Assembly (NCBI GenBank): GCA_964525935.1
Contig: CAZGJZ010000002.1
Span: 310,001 to 374,000, forward strand
Direction of reading: 5' to 3'
Source of the DNA: UBA2377 sp964525935
Lineage (GTDB): Bacteria > Verrucomicrobiota > Verrucomicrobiia > Opitutales > Opitutaceae
Length of the DNA: 64,000 nucleotides
In this document: positions 37,067 through 45,844 of the stretch, one piece after another
How positions within the stretch are numbered: the first letter of the stretch is position 1
Layout: each line of letters opens with the position of its first letter
Program-made: the position numbers and the translations under genes
Notes under the pieces: model-generated
Told to the model about the DNA's origin: nothing
What the model saw: the letters and a program-made list of their open reading frames with translations, nothing else
Databases searched by the model: none

Positions 37067-38920
37067 TCACGGCCGGGTGGCGCGGATGCCTTCGAGGGCC
37101 CCGAGGGCACCAGCATGGTCGGGCTTGAGTTGCAGGACCGCCTCAAACTGGACTTCGGCCTCGGCAAGTCGATCGCTCAACCCTAACGCGACACCGAGAT
37201 GGAAGCGCGCGTCGACCAACATGGGCGCAAGTTCCAGCAAGGCACGATATTGGGAAATCGCTTCAGGTAGGCGTCCAGACTTGAGCAGGGCGTTGGCCAA
37301 GTTGTTGCGCAGGGGAACCGCGTCCGGGGAATCGGGTGCTAGCCGCAAGGCCTCTTCAAGATGCATGATGGCCTCGGGAAGCTGGCCCAATTGGGCTAAA
37401 ACGACGGCTAAGTTGCTATGGCCTCGGGCGTAGCGGGGATTTAGCTCAATCGCGGTGCGGCAAGGCAGGAGGGCGTCGGCAGGGCGCCCGGTTTGGGCGA
37501 GGGCGATGCCGAGGTTGGTCTGCGCCTCGGGATAGCCGGGTTTCAGTCGCACGGCCTCGGCAGCATGCTCAAGCGCCGCGGCAGGTTGACCCGTGTTGAG
37601 GAGGATCTCGGCGAGGTTGACGCGGGCGCGAGGGTTGTCGGGCAACTTGGTCACAGTGTCGGTCCAGATCGCGACCTCACTACGGTAGTCGCGGTTGCGC
37701 TGCAAAGTGAGCACGGCGAACACGAGCGCGATGGCCGTTCCAATAAAAACCGTCACACGCCCGAAACGCGCGCCTGCCGCCGTAACCATGAGCGTCAGCA
37801 CAGCCGCGAGTGGCAGATACATGCGATGCTCCGCGATGGTCTGGCTGACGAGCGGCACGACGCTGGAGCTGGGTGCCAAAATCGCAAAAAAAGCCGCGCC
37901 CAAGAATCCGACTGCCGGCCGTCGCCACAACGCCACGACGGTGCCGGCGGCGAGTGCAATCAGGAGCAAAGCCTGCGGCCAAACCACGGTGAGGCTGGGC
38001 ACGACATCGGTGCCGTAATCGAACACCAGCGGCCTCGGCCAGAGCGAGAGTTTGAGGTAGAGCGCGATGGCCTGGCACTGGGTCAGCAAGTAAGTCCACG
38101 GCGTGACCCCGAGGCCGAAGCCGGCGGCTTCACCGCGGCTGCCCCCGGCGTGAAGGACGAGCCAGCCGAGCAGCAGCCACGTGCCCGCGAGTCCGAGATA
38201 GTAACGCCACCGCTGTTGCCACGCCGCGCGAAACGTTCCCGCGACAAACGTGCGGTCATAGAGCAACACGAGCAGCGGGGCTGAGACCATTACCTCCTTG
38301 GCGCCCATTCCGAGCAGGCAACTCGCGATGGAGAAAACCAACCAGCCTGCAGCCCGCGTTGCCCGCGCGGCCTGCACGCCGCGGATGAACCCGTAGAGCG
38401 TGAGCAGGTAAAACAAACTCATCAACGACTCGGTGCGCTGGATGATTGAAGTCACCGACTCGGTTTGCAGCGGATGCAGCAACCAAAGGGCCGCGACTGC
38501 GGCGCCGAGCGGCACGGCATCGCGGCGCAGGCGTTCAGGCATGCGGGGCTGATGCAGTGTCCGGCGCACGATTCCGAAAAGCGCCAGGCCTGCGAGCACG
38601 TGGACGAGCAGGTTTACGGCGTGATAGCTCCACGGCGCTTCGCGGCTGATCGCGTAATTGAGCGCGAGCGAAAGATTGACCACCGGCCGGCCGGTGACGC
38701 CGCTGCCGATTGCGGGTGGCGAGAGCGCCTCCGTCAACGGCCACAGCTGGCGGATGGTGGCGTTTTCCGTAATGGCCGGCTTGTCGTCGAAAATGAACGG
38801 TCCGATGAACGAGTTGCAGTAGGCGAAAACGGTGGCGAGCACGAGCAGGCTGCCGGTAAGCCATGCCGTCCGCCGTGAGGCTGCGCCTGCCGGGGCCGGG
38901 GGCTGTTTCTCTGCGTTCAT
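37067..38920 (-). CDS. multi-pass membrane protein with C-terminal TPRs (TMTC-like, putative glycosyltransferase)
   Basis: A 617-residue inner-membrane protein. About ten hydrophobic helices span 20-425. The first periplasmic loop holds FIFDDKPAITENATI, where the acidic pair D-D matches the catalytic loop of GT-C glycosyltransferases of the TMTC and PMT type; LLHPLQTESVTSIIQRTE and IAEHRMYLPLA are further TMTC-like blocks. From about 435 to 610 there are about five TPR units (ARVNLAEILLNTGQPAAALEHAAEAV and similar). It may add sugars to exported proteins. Donor and target are unknown. It is monocistronic, between a PEP-CTERM gene and tRNA-Pro. Confidence 0.8.
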   Translation of the reverse strand: MNAEKQPPAPAGAASRRTAWLTGSLLVLATVFAYCNSFIGPFIFDDKPAITENATIRQLWPLTEALSPPAIGSGVTGRPVVNLSLALNYAISREAPWSYHAVNLLVHVLAGLALFGIVRRTLHQPRMPERLRRDAVPLGAAVAALWLLHPLQTESVTSIIQRTESLMSLFYLLTLYGFIRGVQAARATRAAGWLVFSIASCLLGMGAKEVMVSAPLLVLLYDRTFVAGTFRAAWQQRWRYYLGLAGTWLLLGWLVLHAGGSRGEAAGFGLGVTPWTYLLTQCQAIALYLKLSLWPRPLVFDYGTDVVPSLTVVWPQALLLIALAAGTVVALWRRPAVGFLGAAFFAILAPSSSVVPLVSQTIAEHRMYLPLAAVLTLMVTAAGARFGRVTVFIGTAIALVFAVLTLQRNRDYRSEVAIWTDTVTKLPDNPRARVNLAEILLNTGQPAAALEHAAEAVRLKPGYPEAQTNLGIALAQTGRPADALLPCRTAIELNPRYARGHSNLAVVLAQLGQLPEAIMHLEEALRLAPDSPDAVPLRNNLANALLKSGRLPEAISQYRALLELAPMLVDARFHLGVALGLSDRLAEAEVQFEAVLQLKPDHAGALGALEGIRATRP

Positions 38921-39027
38921 TCTGGGGCAGAAGACCCGAATGTGATTGGCGAGGGAAGGATTCTTTCGGCGCGATTGCGGGCCACGACCCGGTCCCGCGG
39001 AGCCTGTGCGGCGGCTCGTCCGAAAGC

Positions 39028-39104
39028 TGGTCGGGGCGATAGGATTCGAACCTACGACCTCCTGGTCCCAAACCAGGCGCTCTACCAGACTAAGCTACAC
39101 CCCG
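39028..39104 (-). tRNA. tRNA-Pro (anticodon TGG), CCA encoded
   Basis: The minus strand folds as a cloverleaf. The acceptor CGGGGTG pairs with CGCCCCG, the D-arm is GTAGCTTAGTCTGGTAGAGC, and the anticodon stem CCTGG/CCAGG holds loop TTTGGGA with anticodon TGG. The T-arm has TTCGAAT. The first base C and discriminator A fit bacterial tRNA-Pro, and CCA is encoded. Confidence 0.96.
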
Positions 39105-39297
39105 TGAGCAAAGTCGAAGGGCATGGCCCTTTCCGGGGCCTGTCAACGCTTGTTCTGGTGTCTCGCCCCGAATGCGTTGGGCCGTGGCATAAAATCACCG
39201 TAATTCCCGCGCTAATTCGCTCTGCATAGGTTGTTAATAATCTCTGCTTGCGTCAAAGGGCGGTTTCACTAGTCGTCAGCTCCCTTAATTTTTAAAC

Positions 39298-39810
39298 ATG
39301 GATACCATTTCTCGCGAAAATAACAGCATGCTTCCGGTTGGCGGCATCATTGTCGGCGTCATCGGGTTGCTGCTGGGTGGCTACTCGGCTATCAAGCTCT
39401 CGAGCGTGGGTAAGACGCTTGCCGCGCACGAAGAGAAGCTCGCGAAGCTCGACGCCATCGAGTCGCAGGTCAGCTCGACCGCCGCCACTGCTGACAAAGC
39501 GGGTCGCGATATCGTATCCCTCACGCGCTCGACGCAGGACGCTTTCAACCAGATGGCCACCATGATCGGTGACGCCAACGCGAAGATCACCAAGCTCGAA
39601 GAATCCCAAAAAGCCGCGCCCAAAGCCGGCAAGGCTGGCGGCACACCCGCGGTCGCTGGTCCCGATGAATACATCATTAAGAGTGGCGATACGTTCGCCA
39701 AGATCGCCCGTGCCCATGGCACGTCGATCGCCGACCTCCAGACCGTCAATCCCGGTGTGGACTCGAGCAAGCTGAAGATCGGCCAGAAGATCAAGATGCC
39801 GAAGAAGTAA
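39298..39810 (+). CDS. membrane-anchored LysM-domain protein
   Basis: A 170-residue protein with one N-terminal membrane helix (about 13-32, VGGIIVGVIGLLLGGYSAIKL), a coiled-coil-like stretch (about 35-100) and a C-terminal LysM peptidoglycan-binding domain (about 124-168: YIIKSGDTFAKIARAHGTSIADLQ, then NPGVDSSKLKIGQKIKMP). It probably tethers or positions something at the cell wall from the inner membrane. It is followed by a strong terminator. The 193 bases upstream, to tRNA-Pro, show no gene. Confidence 0.9.
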   Translation: MDTISRENNSMLPVGGIIVGVIGLLLGGYSAIKLSSVGKTLAAHEEKLAKLDAIESQVSSTAATADKAGRDIVSLTRSTQDAFNQMATMIGDANAKITKLEESQKAAPKAGKAGGTPAVAGPDEYIIKSGDTFAKIARAHGTSIADLQTVNPGVDSSKLKIGQKIKMPKK

Positions 39811-39831
39811 TCCGGCGCCAAAAAATCTCCG

Positions 39832-39869
39832 ATGCCTCCTCGACGTAAAAGTCAGGAGGCATTTTTTTT
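39832..39869 (+). terminator. rho-independent terminator after the LysM gene
   Basis: ATGCCTCCT (39832-39840) pairs with AGGAGGCAT (39854-39862), extended by GAC/GTC past one mismatch, and runs into eight T residues. Confidence 0.9.
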
Positions 39870-39887
39870 GACCGTGTTTTTGACGAC

Positions 39888-40466
39888 ATGAACTCCTCTG
39901 CCGGCGGCCCCGCCCGTTGGGAAAAACTCGGCCAGTCCGCGCTTGCCACCACGCGCGTGTTTACCGTGCAGAGCGTGCGTTACCGGCATCCCGTGCGCGG
40001 GACCGAACGTGATTTTTTCGTCATCAATGCGCCCGATTGGGTCAACGTGCTCGCGCTGACGCCGGATCGTCACCTCGTGCTCGTGCGGCAGTTTCGTTAC
40101 GGTGCGGATGATTTCTCGCTCGAGATCCCGGGCGGCGTGATGGACCCCGGCGAAGATCCGCTCACCGCCGGATTACGTGAATTGCGCGAGGAAACCGGCT
40201 TTGGCGGCGGCACGGCGCGCGTGCTCGGCTGCGTGCAGCCGAATCCCGCGATCCAGGGCAACCGCTGCCACATTGTGCTTGTGGAACAGGCCATGGCGAC
40301 CGCGCCGGTGGCATGGGACCACGACGAGGAGATCGAGTTGCTAACACTGCCGGTCGACGAAGTGCTGGCCCTCGCGCGCAGCGGCGGCATCACGCACAGC
40401 CTGGTGCTAAGCGCCTTGCTTCTTTTCGAGCCACGCTGGCGCGAATTGCAGGCCGGCGGCGTTTGA
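39888..40466 (+). CDS. Nudix hydrolase (ADP-ribose pyrophosphatase-like)
   Basis: A 192-residue enzyme with a complete Nudix box at 82-104 (GGVMDPGEDPLTAGLRELRE followed by ETGF), matching G-x5-E-x7-REUxEExGU. The preceding LVLVRQFRYGADDFSLEIPGG is typical of the ADP-sugar pyrophosphatase branch, so ADP-ribose or an ADP-sugar is the likely substrate; this is not proven. It lies 40 bases before the CapK-like gene on the same strand and may share its transcript. Confidence 0.9.
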   Translation: MNSSAGGPARWEKLGQSALATTRVFTVQSVRYRHPVRGTERDFFVINAPDWVNVLALTPDRHLVLVRQFRYGADDFSLEIPGGVMDPGEDPLTAGLRELREETGFGGGTARVLGCVQPNPAIQGNRCHIVLVEQAMATAPVAWDHDEEIELLTLPVDEVLALARSGGITHSLVLSALLLFEPRWRELQAGGV

Positions 40467-40506
40467 CTTCGCCCCGAAGCGCGCTTTCCTGCCTTCCCAA
40501 CCCACC

Positions 40507-41781
40507 ATGTCCGCCCCCATATTTGCCAACAGCCCCGCCGTGCTCGGCCCGTTGGCGCCCGACTTGGTGCCGCCGCCCCTTGAGCAGGAAATCCGCCGCA
40601 TCTACGCGCGCAGCCCGCTGTATGGGAAGCGTTTCCCGCTCCACAACGACCCGCTGCAATGGTCGTGTTACCGCGAGATCCCGGCGCTTTCAAAAAAGGA
40701 CATCGTCGAGCACGGCCATCAGGCTTTTTTTGCGGACTTCCGCGAAATCGAACGCGGCATGCAGGACAAGCGCTTCGAATACGAATCCACCTCCGGCACG
40801 ACCTCGGGACCGATGACGGTCATCATGGAGGAGGGCTGGTGGAACGCGCAGACCGAGCGCGCGTATCTTGCATCGCCGATTCTCCGCCAGTTTGTCGGGC
40901 GTCCCTATCGCAAGTGTGTCCTCGCGCCGGTCGGCTGCTCGAGCAACCTGTGTCCTTACGAGGATCACCCGTTTCCGCACCGCTACTTTGACGGCACGGT
41001 TTACCTGAATCTTTCGAGCGATCCGTTCGCCTTTCCCGAGGCCGAGTGGGATCGCATCGTGCTGGAGTTGCAGGCCACGAAACCGGAGGTGATCGAAGGC
41101 GAGCCGGTGTATCTTTCCCTCCTGGCGCGCGCGGCGCAAAAGCGCGGCGTGCGGGTGCCGAGTATCAAGGCCGTGATCCTCACCTACGGCAAGGCGAGCT
41201 TGCAGCACAGCCGGCGGATCGCGGAAGTTTTCCCGGCGCCGCAGGTCGATCTCTATGGCTCGACCGAGGCGGGCTACCTGTTCGTCGGCGAGGCGTTCAA
41301 GGATGATTCGCAGGTGATCGACGCCAATGCCTTCATTGAGCTTGCACCGTGGACCCCGCCGGTCGCCGGCCCGGCCACGCAGGAAAACGTGTTTCAGATC
41401 TTTGTCACCACGCGCGATCGCGAGGCGATGCCGCTGCTCCGCTACCACACGGGCGACATCGTGCAGAAATTCTCCACCGGCTTCCGCCTGCTCGGTCGCG
41501 AGGGCAACCTCTACTTCCGGCCCGATGGCTCGATCGTCTCGACAACGGATGTCGATGCGGCGCTGCCGGCGGATTTTGCCTGCTGGCACTACAGCCTCGT
41601 GCAAACGGCCGAGAACCGGTGGGACTTCCACTACGTCGCCGACCATGTGGCCGTGCCCGGAGTCAGTGAAGCGCTGGCCAGCTTGCTGGGTGAGGGGGTT
41701 CGCGTGAATGCCTTCCGCCGCAAGTTTTTGACGCCGGCGGCGAGCGGGAAGTTCGCCCTGCTCAAGCCGCTCGCGCGCTGA
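40507..41781 (+). CDS. CapK/PaaK-like adenylate-forming enzyme
   Basis: A 424-residue protein of the phenylacetate-CoA ligase branch of the ANL superfamily. The AMP-binding P-loop ESTSGTTSGPMT lies at about 93-104, the adenine/acceptor motif VDLYGSTEAGYLF near 250-262 and the RYHTGDIV motif near 312-319. Activation of a carboxylate to an acyl-adenylate is the expected chemistry. A thiol acceptor and substrate cannot be assigned, since no thioesterase, carrier protein or aromatic-degradation gene is nearby. At 424 residues it is of usual CapK size. Residues 104-140 carry an unusual Cys-containing insert (RKCVLAPVGCSSNLCPYEDH). Confidence 0.82.
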   Translation: MSAPIFANSPAVLGPLAPDLVPPPLEQEIRRIYARSPLYGKRFPLHNDPLQWSCYREIPALSKKDIVEHGHQAFFADFREIERGMQDKRFEYESTSGTTSGPMTVIMEEGWWNAQTERAYLASPILRQFVGRPYRKCVLAPVGCSSNLCPYEDHPFPHRYFDGTVYLNLSSDPFAFPEAEWDRIVLELQATKPEVIEGEPVYLSLLARAAQKRGVRVPSIKAVILTYGKASLQHSRRIAEVFPAPQVDLYGSTEAGYLFVGEAFKDDSQVIDANAFIELAPWTPPVAGPATQENVFQIFVTTRDREAMPLLRYHTGDIVQKFSTGFRLLGREGNLYFRPDGSIVSTTDVDAALPADFACWHYSLVQTAENRWDFHYVADHVAVPGVSEALASLLGEGVRVNAFRRKFLTPAASGKFALLKPLAR

Positions 41782-41968
41782 ACCGCCGCGCGCGGAGCGC
41801 ACGAGGACCTTCCGGTGGTTGCGGGCGCTCCTTCTCCCGGAGGTAAGGCTCCCTAATATAGCTATGACCCCAGATGCTGCTGTAGCGCGAGTCTTTACAT
41901 TCTCGGGGTGATTTGGCTTATCAAAGGACGGGGCTGTTTCCCCCTTTTGACCTGTTCACCCTGACACA

Positions 41969-42748
41969 ATGAGTCTCATTGCCAATTTGTTCCGCTCATC
42001 CATCGGCCGGAAAATCATCATGGCCGTCACCGGCGTGATTCTGATCGGGTTCGTCGTTGGGCACCTCGTGGGCAACCTCCAGATTTTTTCCCACCCGGAT
42101 AAAATCAACGGCTACGCTGAATTTCTGCACCAGACGGGCGCGCTGCTCTGGGTTGCACGCATCGGCTTGATCGTGGCGGTGGCTTTGCACATCTGGGCGG
42201 CGACGGTGCTCACGCTGGAAAACAAGCGCGCGCGTGGCGCCGAAAACTACGCGACGAAACACTGGCTGCGCGCGACCCTGTCGTCGCGTTATGTCCGCTG
42301 GACCGGCTATGTGGTGCTGGCGTTCATCGTCTATCATCTGGCGCATTTTACCTTTGGCGTGACCGACGCCGCGGACTTCAAGGCCAAGCACACTTACGTC
42401 ATGGCGCACGATTACAGCGTGTTGGGCCTCACGGCGGTGAAGGCGGGCACCGAGGTGCCGAACGTCTACCTGATGGTTTACCGCGGCTTCGAAAGCGCAC
42501 CGGTGGCGATCTTCTACATCATCGCGGTTGGCCTGCTGTCGTTCCACCTGCTGCACGGCCTCGACAGCTTGTTTCAGACGTTCGGCCTGCGCTCGGCGCA
42601 GTGGGCCGGCCCGCTGCGCAAAGTCGTGGCGCTGCTGTGTCTCGCGTATTTCCTGGGCAACGCCGCCATTCCCGCCGCGATTCTATCGGGCGCCTTGAAG
42701 CCCCATGCGGCGGCCAACGTGCACGGGCCGGTTGCTGCGCAAAAATAA
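41969..42748 (+). CDS. sdhC: succinate dehydrogenase cytochrome b subunit (b558 family)
   Basis: The membrane anchor and quinone-binding diheme subunit of complex II. The 259-residue protein has five hydrophobic helices with conserved haem-ligand histidines (VVGHLVGNLQIF near 28-39, VALHIWAATV near 71-80, YHLAHFTFG near 127-135, FHLLHGLDSLFQTFG near 190-204). It is a fused single-anchor type, as in Bacteroidota and other non-proteobacterial sdh/frd operons, and explains why no sdhD is present. It opens the sdhCAB operon. Confidence 0.93.
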   Translation: MSLIANLFRSSIGRKIIMAVTGVILIGFVVGHLVGNLQIFSHPDKINGYAEFLHQTGALLWVARIGLIVAVALHIWAATVLTLENKRARGAENYATKHWLRATLSSRYVRWTGYVVLAFIVYHLAHFTFGVTDAADFKAKHTYVMAHDYSVLGLTAVKAGTEVPNVYLMVYRGFESAPVAIFYIIAVGLLSFHLLHGLDSLFQTFGLRSAQWAGPLRKVVALLCLAYFLGNAAIPAAILSGALKPHAAANVHGPVAAQK

Positions 42749-42757
42749 TTCTCCGCC

Positions 42758-44680
42758 ATGGCCAAACTCGAATCCAAGGTTCCCTCCGGTCCGCTCGCCG
42801 ACAAGTGGCGCAAGCACAAGACGGAGATCAAGCTCGTCAACCCGGCCAACAAGCGGAAATACGAGGTCATCGTTGTCGGCGCCGGTCTCGCGGGTTCGTC
42901 CGCCGCCGCCACGCTCGCCGAACTCGGCTACCGGGTGAAGAGCTTCGTGTTTCACGACAGTCCCCGCCGCGCGCACTCCATCGCGGCGCAGGGCGGTATC
43001 AACGCCGCGAAGAATTACCAGAACGATGGTGATTCGGTGCACCGTCTTTTCTACGACACGCTCAAGGGCGGTGACTACCGCTCCCGCGAAGCCAACGTCC
43101 ATCGTCTCGCCGAGGTGTCCGTCAATATCATCGACCAGTGCGCCGCGCAGGGCGTGCCCTTCGCCCGCGAATACGGCGGCCTCCTCGCCAACCGTTCCTT
43201 CGGCGGCGCACAGGTGTCGCGCACGTTCTATGCGCGCGGCCAGACCGGTCAGCAGCTTCTTCTCGGCGCTTACAGCGCGCTGTCGCGCAAGGTCGGTGAC
43301 GGCGGCATCCAGCTGCACACCAACTCCGAGATGCTCGACCTCGTCCTCGTGGACGGCCACGCGAAGGGTATCATTGTCCGCGATCTGATCACCGGCGCGA
43401 TCACGCGCCATTCGGCCGATGCGGTGATCCTCGCGACCGGTGGTTACGGCAACGTCTTCAATCTCTCCACCTACGCGCGCGGCTCCAACGCCACGGCCAT
43501 CTGGCGTGCCTACAAGCGCGGCGCCTGTCTCGCCAACCCTTGCTACACGCAGATCCATCCGACCTGCATTCCGGTGAGCGGCGATTACCAGTCGAAGCTT
43601 ACGCTCATGTCGGAGTCGTTGCGTAACGACGGTCGCATCTGGGCGCCGAAAAAAGCCGAGGACCGCCGCAAGGCTCCCGCCGACATCCCGGAGGCCGATC
43701 GCGATTACTTCCTTGAGCGCCTCTATCCGAGCTTCGGCAACCTCTGCCCGCGCGATGTCGCCTCCCGCGCCGCCAAGCGCATGTGCGACGAAGGCCGCGG
43801 CGTTGGCGAAACCGGTCTCGGCGTGTATCTGGATTTCGCCGATGCCATCAAGCGCCTCGGCGAGGCCGGTGTGCGCGAGCGTTACGGCAACCTCTTCGAC
43901 ATCTATCACGAGATCACCGCCGAGAGCGCCTACAAGGCCCCGATGCGTATCTATCCCGCCGTCCACTACACGATGGGCGGCCTGTGGGTGGATTATAACC
44001 TCATGTCGAATATCCCGGGTCTGTTCGTGCTCGGCGAAGCGAATTTCTCCGACCACGGCGCCAACCGCCTCGGTGCCTCCGCGCTCATGCAGGGTCTGGC
44101 CGACGGCTACTTCGTCATCCCTTACACGATCGGCGACTACCTCGCTGGCCAGAAGCCCGCCTCAAGTTCCGCCAAGGATCGCGCCGAGTTCAAGGACGCC
44201 GAAGCCAGCGTCACCGGGGCGAACCGCCGCCTGCTCGATAACAAAGGCAAGGAGCCGGTCAGCCACTTCCACAAGCGTCTCGGCAAGCTCATGTGGGAAT
44301 ACTGCGGCATGGCGCGCACGAAGGAAGGCCTCACCACCGCGCTCGAGAAAATCCCCGCGCTCCGCGAAGAATTCCACGCCAACGTGAAAGTGCCCGGTTC
44401 AGCCGACACGCTTAACCAATCGCTCGAGCAGGCCGGCCGCGTGGGCGACTTCATCGAACTCGGCGAACTGCTCTGCCGCGATGCACTCACCCGCGAGGAA
44501 TCTTGCGGCGGCCATTTCCGTGAAGAGCACCAGCACCCCGACGGCGAGTGCAAGCGCAACGACGAGCTGTTCTCCCACGCCGCCGCTTGGGAATACCAAG
44601 GCGCGGGCAAAACCCCGCTGCGCAATACCGAGCCGCTCAACTACGAGTTCACGAAGATGTCGGTGCGAAATTACAAATAA
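42758..44680 (+). CDS. sdhA: succinate dehydrogenase / fumarate reductase flavoprotein subunit
   Basis: The catalytic subunit, 640 residues. The FAD-binding motif VIVVGAGLAGSSAA lies near 38-51 and the covalent FAD histidine is His73 in RAHSIAAQGGINAA. An internal His-Arg active-site region (IHPTCIPVSGDYQSK) and the C-terminal HFREEHQHPDGE helix are further matches. It follows sdhC after 9 bases and precedes sdhB by 3. It oxidises succinate to fumarate, or the reverse, and passes electrons to SdhB. The longer N-terminus is typical of the b558-type group. Confidence 0.96.
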   Translation: MAKLESKVPSGPLADKWRKHKTEIKLVNPANKRKYEVIVVGAGLAGSSAAATLAELGYRVKSFVFHDSPRRAHSIAAQGGINAAKNYQNDGDSVHRLFYDTLKGGDYRSREANVHRLAEVSVNIIDQCAAQGVPFAREYGGLLANRSFGGAQVSRTFYARGQTGQQLLLGAYSALSRKVGDGGIQLHTNSEMLDLVLVDGHAKGIIVRDLITGAITRHSADAVILATGGYGNVFNLSTYARGSNATAIWRAYKRGACLANPCYTQIHPTCIPVSGDYQSKLTLMSESLRNDGRIWAPKKAEDRRKAPADIPEADRDYFLERLYPSFGNLCPRDVASRAAKRMCDEGRGVGETGLGVYLDFADAIKRLGEAGVRERYGNLFDIYHEITAESAYKAPMRIYPAVHYTMGGLWVDYNLMSNIPGLFVLGEANFSDHGANRLGASALMQGLADGYFVIPYTIGDYLAGQKPASSSAKDRAEFKDAEASVTGANRRLLDNKGKEPVSHFHKRLGKLMWEYCGMARTKEGLTTALEKIPALREEFHANVKVPGSADTLNQSLEQAGRVGDFIELGELLCRDALTREESCGGHFREEHQHPDGECKRNDELFSHAAAWEYQGAGKTPLRNTEPLNYEFTKMSVRNYK

Positions 44681-44683
44681 GCC

Positions 44684-45496
44684 ATGGTCGCCTCCAATTC
44701 CACCCAGCCCATTTCCATCACCCTCCGCGTCTGGCGTCAGGCCGGGCCGCAGGCGCCGGGCAAGTTTGCCGACTACGCCGCGAAGGATCTCAACCCGAAC
44801 ATGTCGTTTCTGGAGATGCTCGACGTGGTGAATGATGACCTCACCGCCAAGGGCGAGGAGCCAATCGCGTTTGCGCACGACTGCCGCGAGGGCATCTGCG
44901 GCACGTGTTCGTGCACGATCAACGGCAAGCCGCACGGCCCGGGTCATGGCATCGCGACCTGCCAGCTTTACATGCGCAGCTTCAAGGACGGCGACGTCAT
45001 CCTCGTCGAGCCGTTCCGCGCCCGGGCGTTTCCGCTGGTGAAGGATCTCGTGGTCGATCGCAGCGCGTTCGATAAAATCCAGCAGGCCGGTGGCTTTATC
45101 TCGGTGCGCACAGGTGCGGCACCGGATGCCAATTCCATTCCCGTGCCGAAGGCCGACGCCGATCTCGCGATGGACGCGGCGACCTGCATCGGCTGCGGCG
45201 CCTGCGTGGCGGCGTGCAAAAATTCCAGCGCGATGCTTTTCGTCGCCGCCAAGGTCTCGCACCTCGGCCTCATGCCGCAGGGCCAGCCTGAGCGCGACAA
45301 GCGCGTGCTGGCGATGGTGCAGACGATGGACGAGGCCGGCTTCGGCAACTGCACCAACCAATACGAGTGCAGCGCCGCGTGTCCGAAGCTCATCAGCCAC
45401 GACTTCATTGCGCGTATGAATCGCGATTACCTCGCGGCGAGTGTGAAGGCCGCTTTCAAGCCGGTTTCCAGCAGCGCTGGTGGCGGCGCGGGCTGA
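44684..45496 (+). CDS. sdhB: succinate dehydrogenase / fumarate reductase iron-sulfur subunit
   Basis: The 270-residue electron-transfer subunit. The [2Fe-2S] ligands are Cys67, Cys72 and Cys75 in CREGICGTCSC plus a later Cys in GHGIATCQLYM. The second domain carries CIGCGACVAACKN and ECSAACPKLISHDF, ligating the [4Fe-4S] and [3Fe-4S] clusters. It ends the sdhCAB operon before a strong terminator. Confidence 0.96.
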   Translation: MVASNSTQPISITLRVWRQAGPQAPGKFADYAAKDLNPNMSFLEMLDVVNDDLTAKGEEPIAFAHDCREGICGTCSCTINGKPHGPGHGIATCQLYMRSFKDGDVILVEPFRARAFPLVKDLVVDRSAFDKIQQAGGFISVRTGAAPDANSIPVPKADADLAMDAATCIGCGACVAACKNSSAMLFVAAKVSHLGLMPQGQPERDKRVLAMVQTMDEAGFGNCTNQYECSAACPKLISHDFIARMNRDYLAASVKAAFKPVSSSAGGGAG

Positions 45497-45523
45497 GTTT
45501 GGCCCCAAGCCGGGACTCTTTCC

Positions 45524-45552
45524 AGGCGTGCCCTAACCGGCACGCCTTTTTT
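45524..45552 (+). terminator. rho-independent terminator of sdhCAB
   Basis: AGGCGTGCC (45524-45532) pairs with GGCACGCCT (45539-45547) around a 6-base loop, followed by TTTTT. Confidence 0.9.
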
Positions 45553-45614
45553 GTGCAGTCGCTGTAACTTTTACCGCCCCGGGGTGTTTTCATGGCATCC
45601 AATCCTTCATCACC

Positions 45615-45785
45615 ATGAAAACTTCCTCCCTCCTCATCACCGGTCTCGCACTCTCCGCCACGGCCGTCGCGATCCTTATTAACGCCGAAATGGCCGGGGC
45701 CATTTTGACCGCCGTCGGCGTGCTCACCATTGCGGTGAATGATTACGCGCCGCGCCGCGCTGCCGTTTCAGGGCTGGCGGCTTGA
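45615..45785 (+). CDS. 56-residue membrane peptide (unknown)
   Basis: Starting at ATG 45615 and ending at TGA 45783-45785, this encodes a small hydrophobic protein. MKTSSLLITGLALSATAVAI forms the first segment, then AGAILTAVGVLTIAV forms a second, with a short Arg-rich tail (PRRAAVSGLAA). It could have two membrane helices or be a short secreted peptide. It has its own downstream terminator and lies between two terminators, which supports a real transcription unit. I do not recognise it. Confidence 0.6.
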   Translation: MKTSSLLITGLALSATAVAILINAEMAGAILTAVGVLTIAVNDYAPRRAAVSGLAA

Positions 45786-45809
45786 TCTCCGCCAACCTGC
45801 ACTGGAAAG

Positions 45810-45844
45810 AGCGGTCCTCGTCGCAAGACGGGGGCCGCTTTTTT
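45810..45844. terminator. terminator between the small membrane peptide and the LEA14-like gene
   Basis: A 13-bp stem with a few G-T pairs (45810-45822 with 45827-45839) around GCAA, then a T6 run. The minus-strand LEA14-like gene ends at 45843 within the T-tract. Confidence 0.82.

Noticed and set aside
41782..41968. Specific promoter for sdhCAB
   Set aside because: TAATAT and TTTACA-like words are present but no pair has convincing spacing, so none is annotated.
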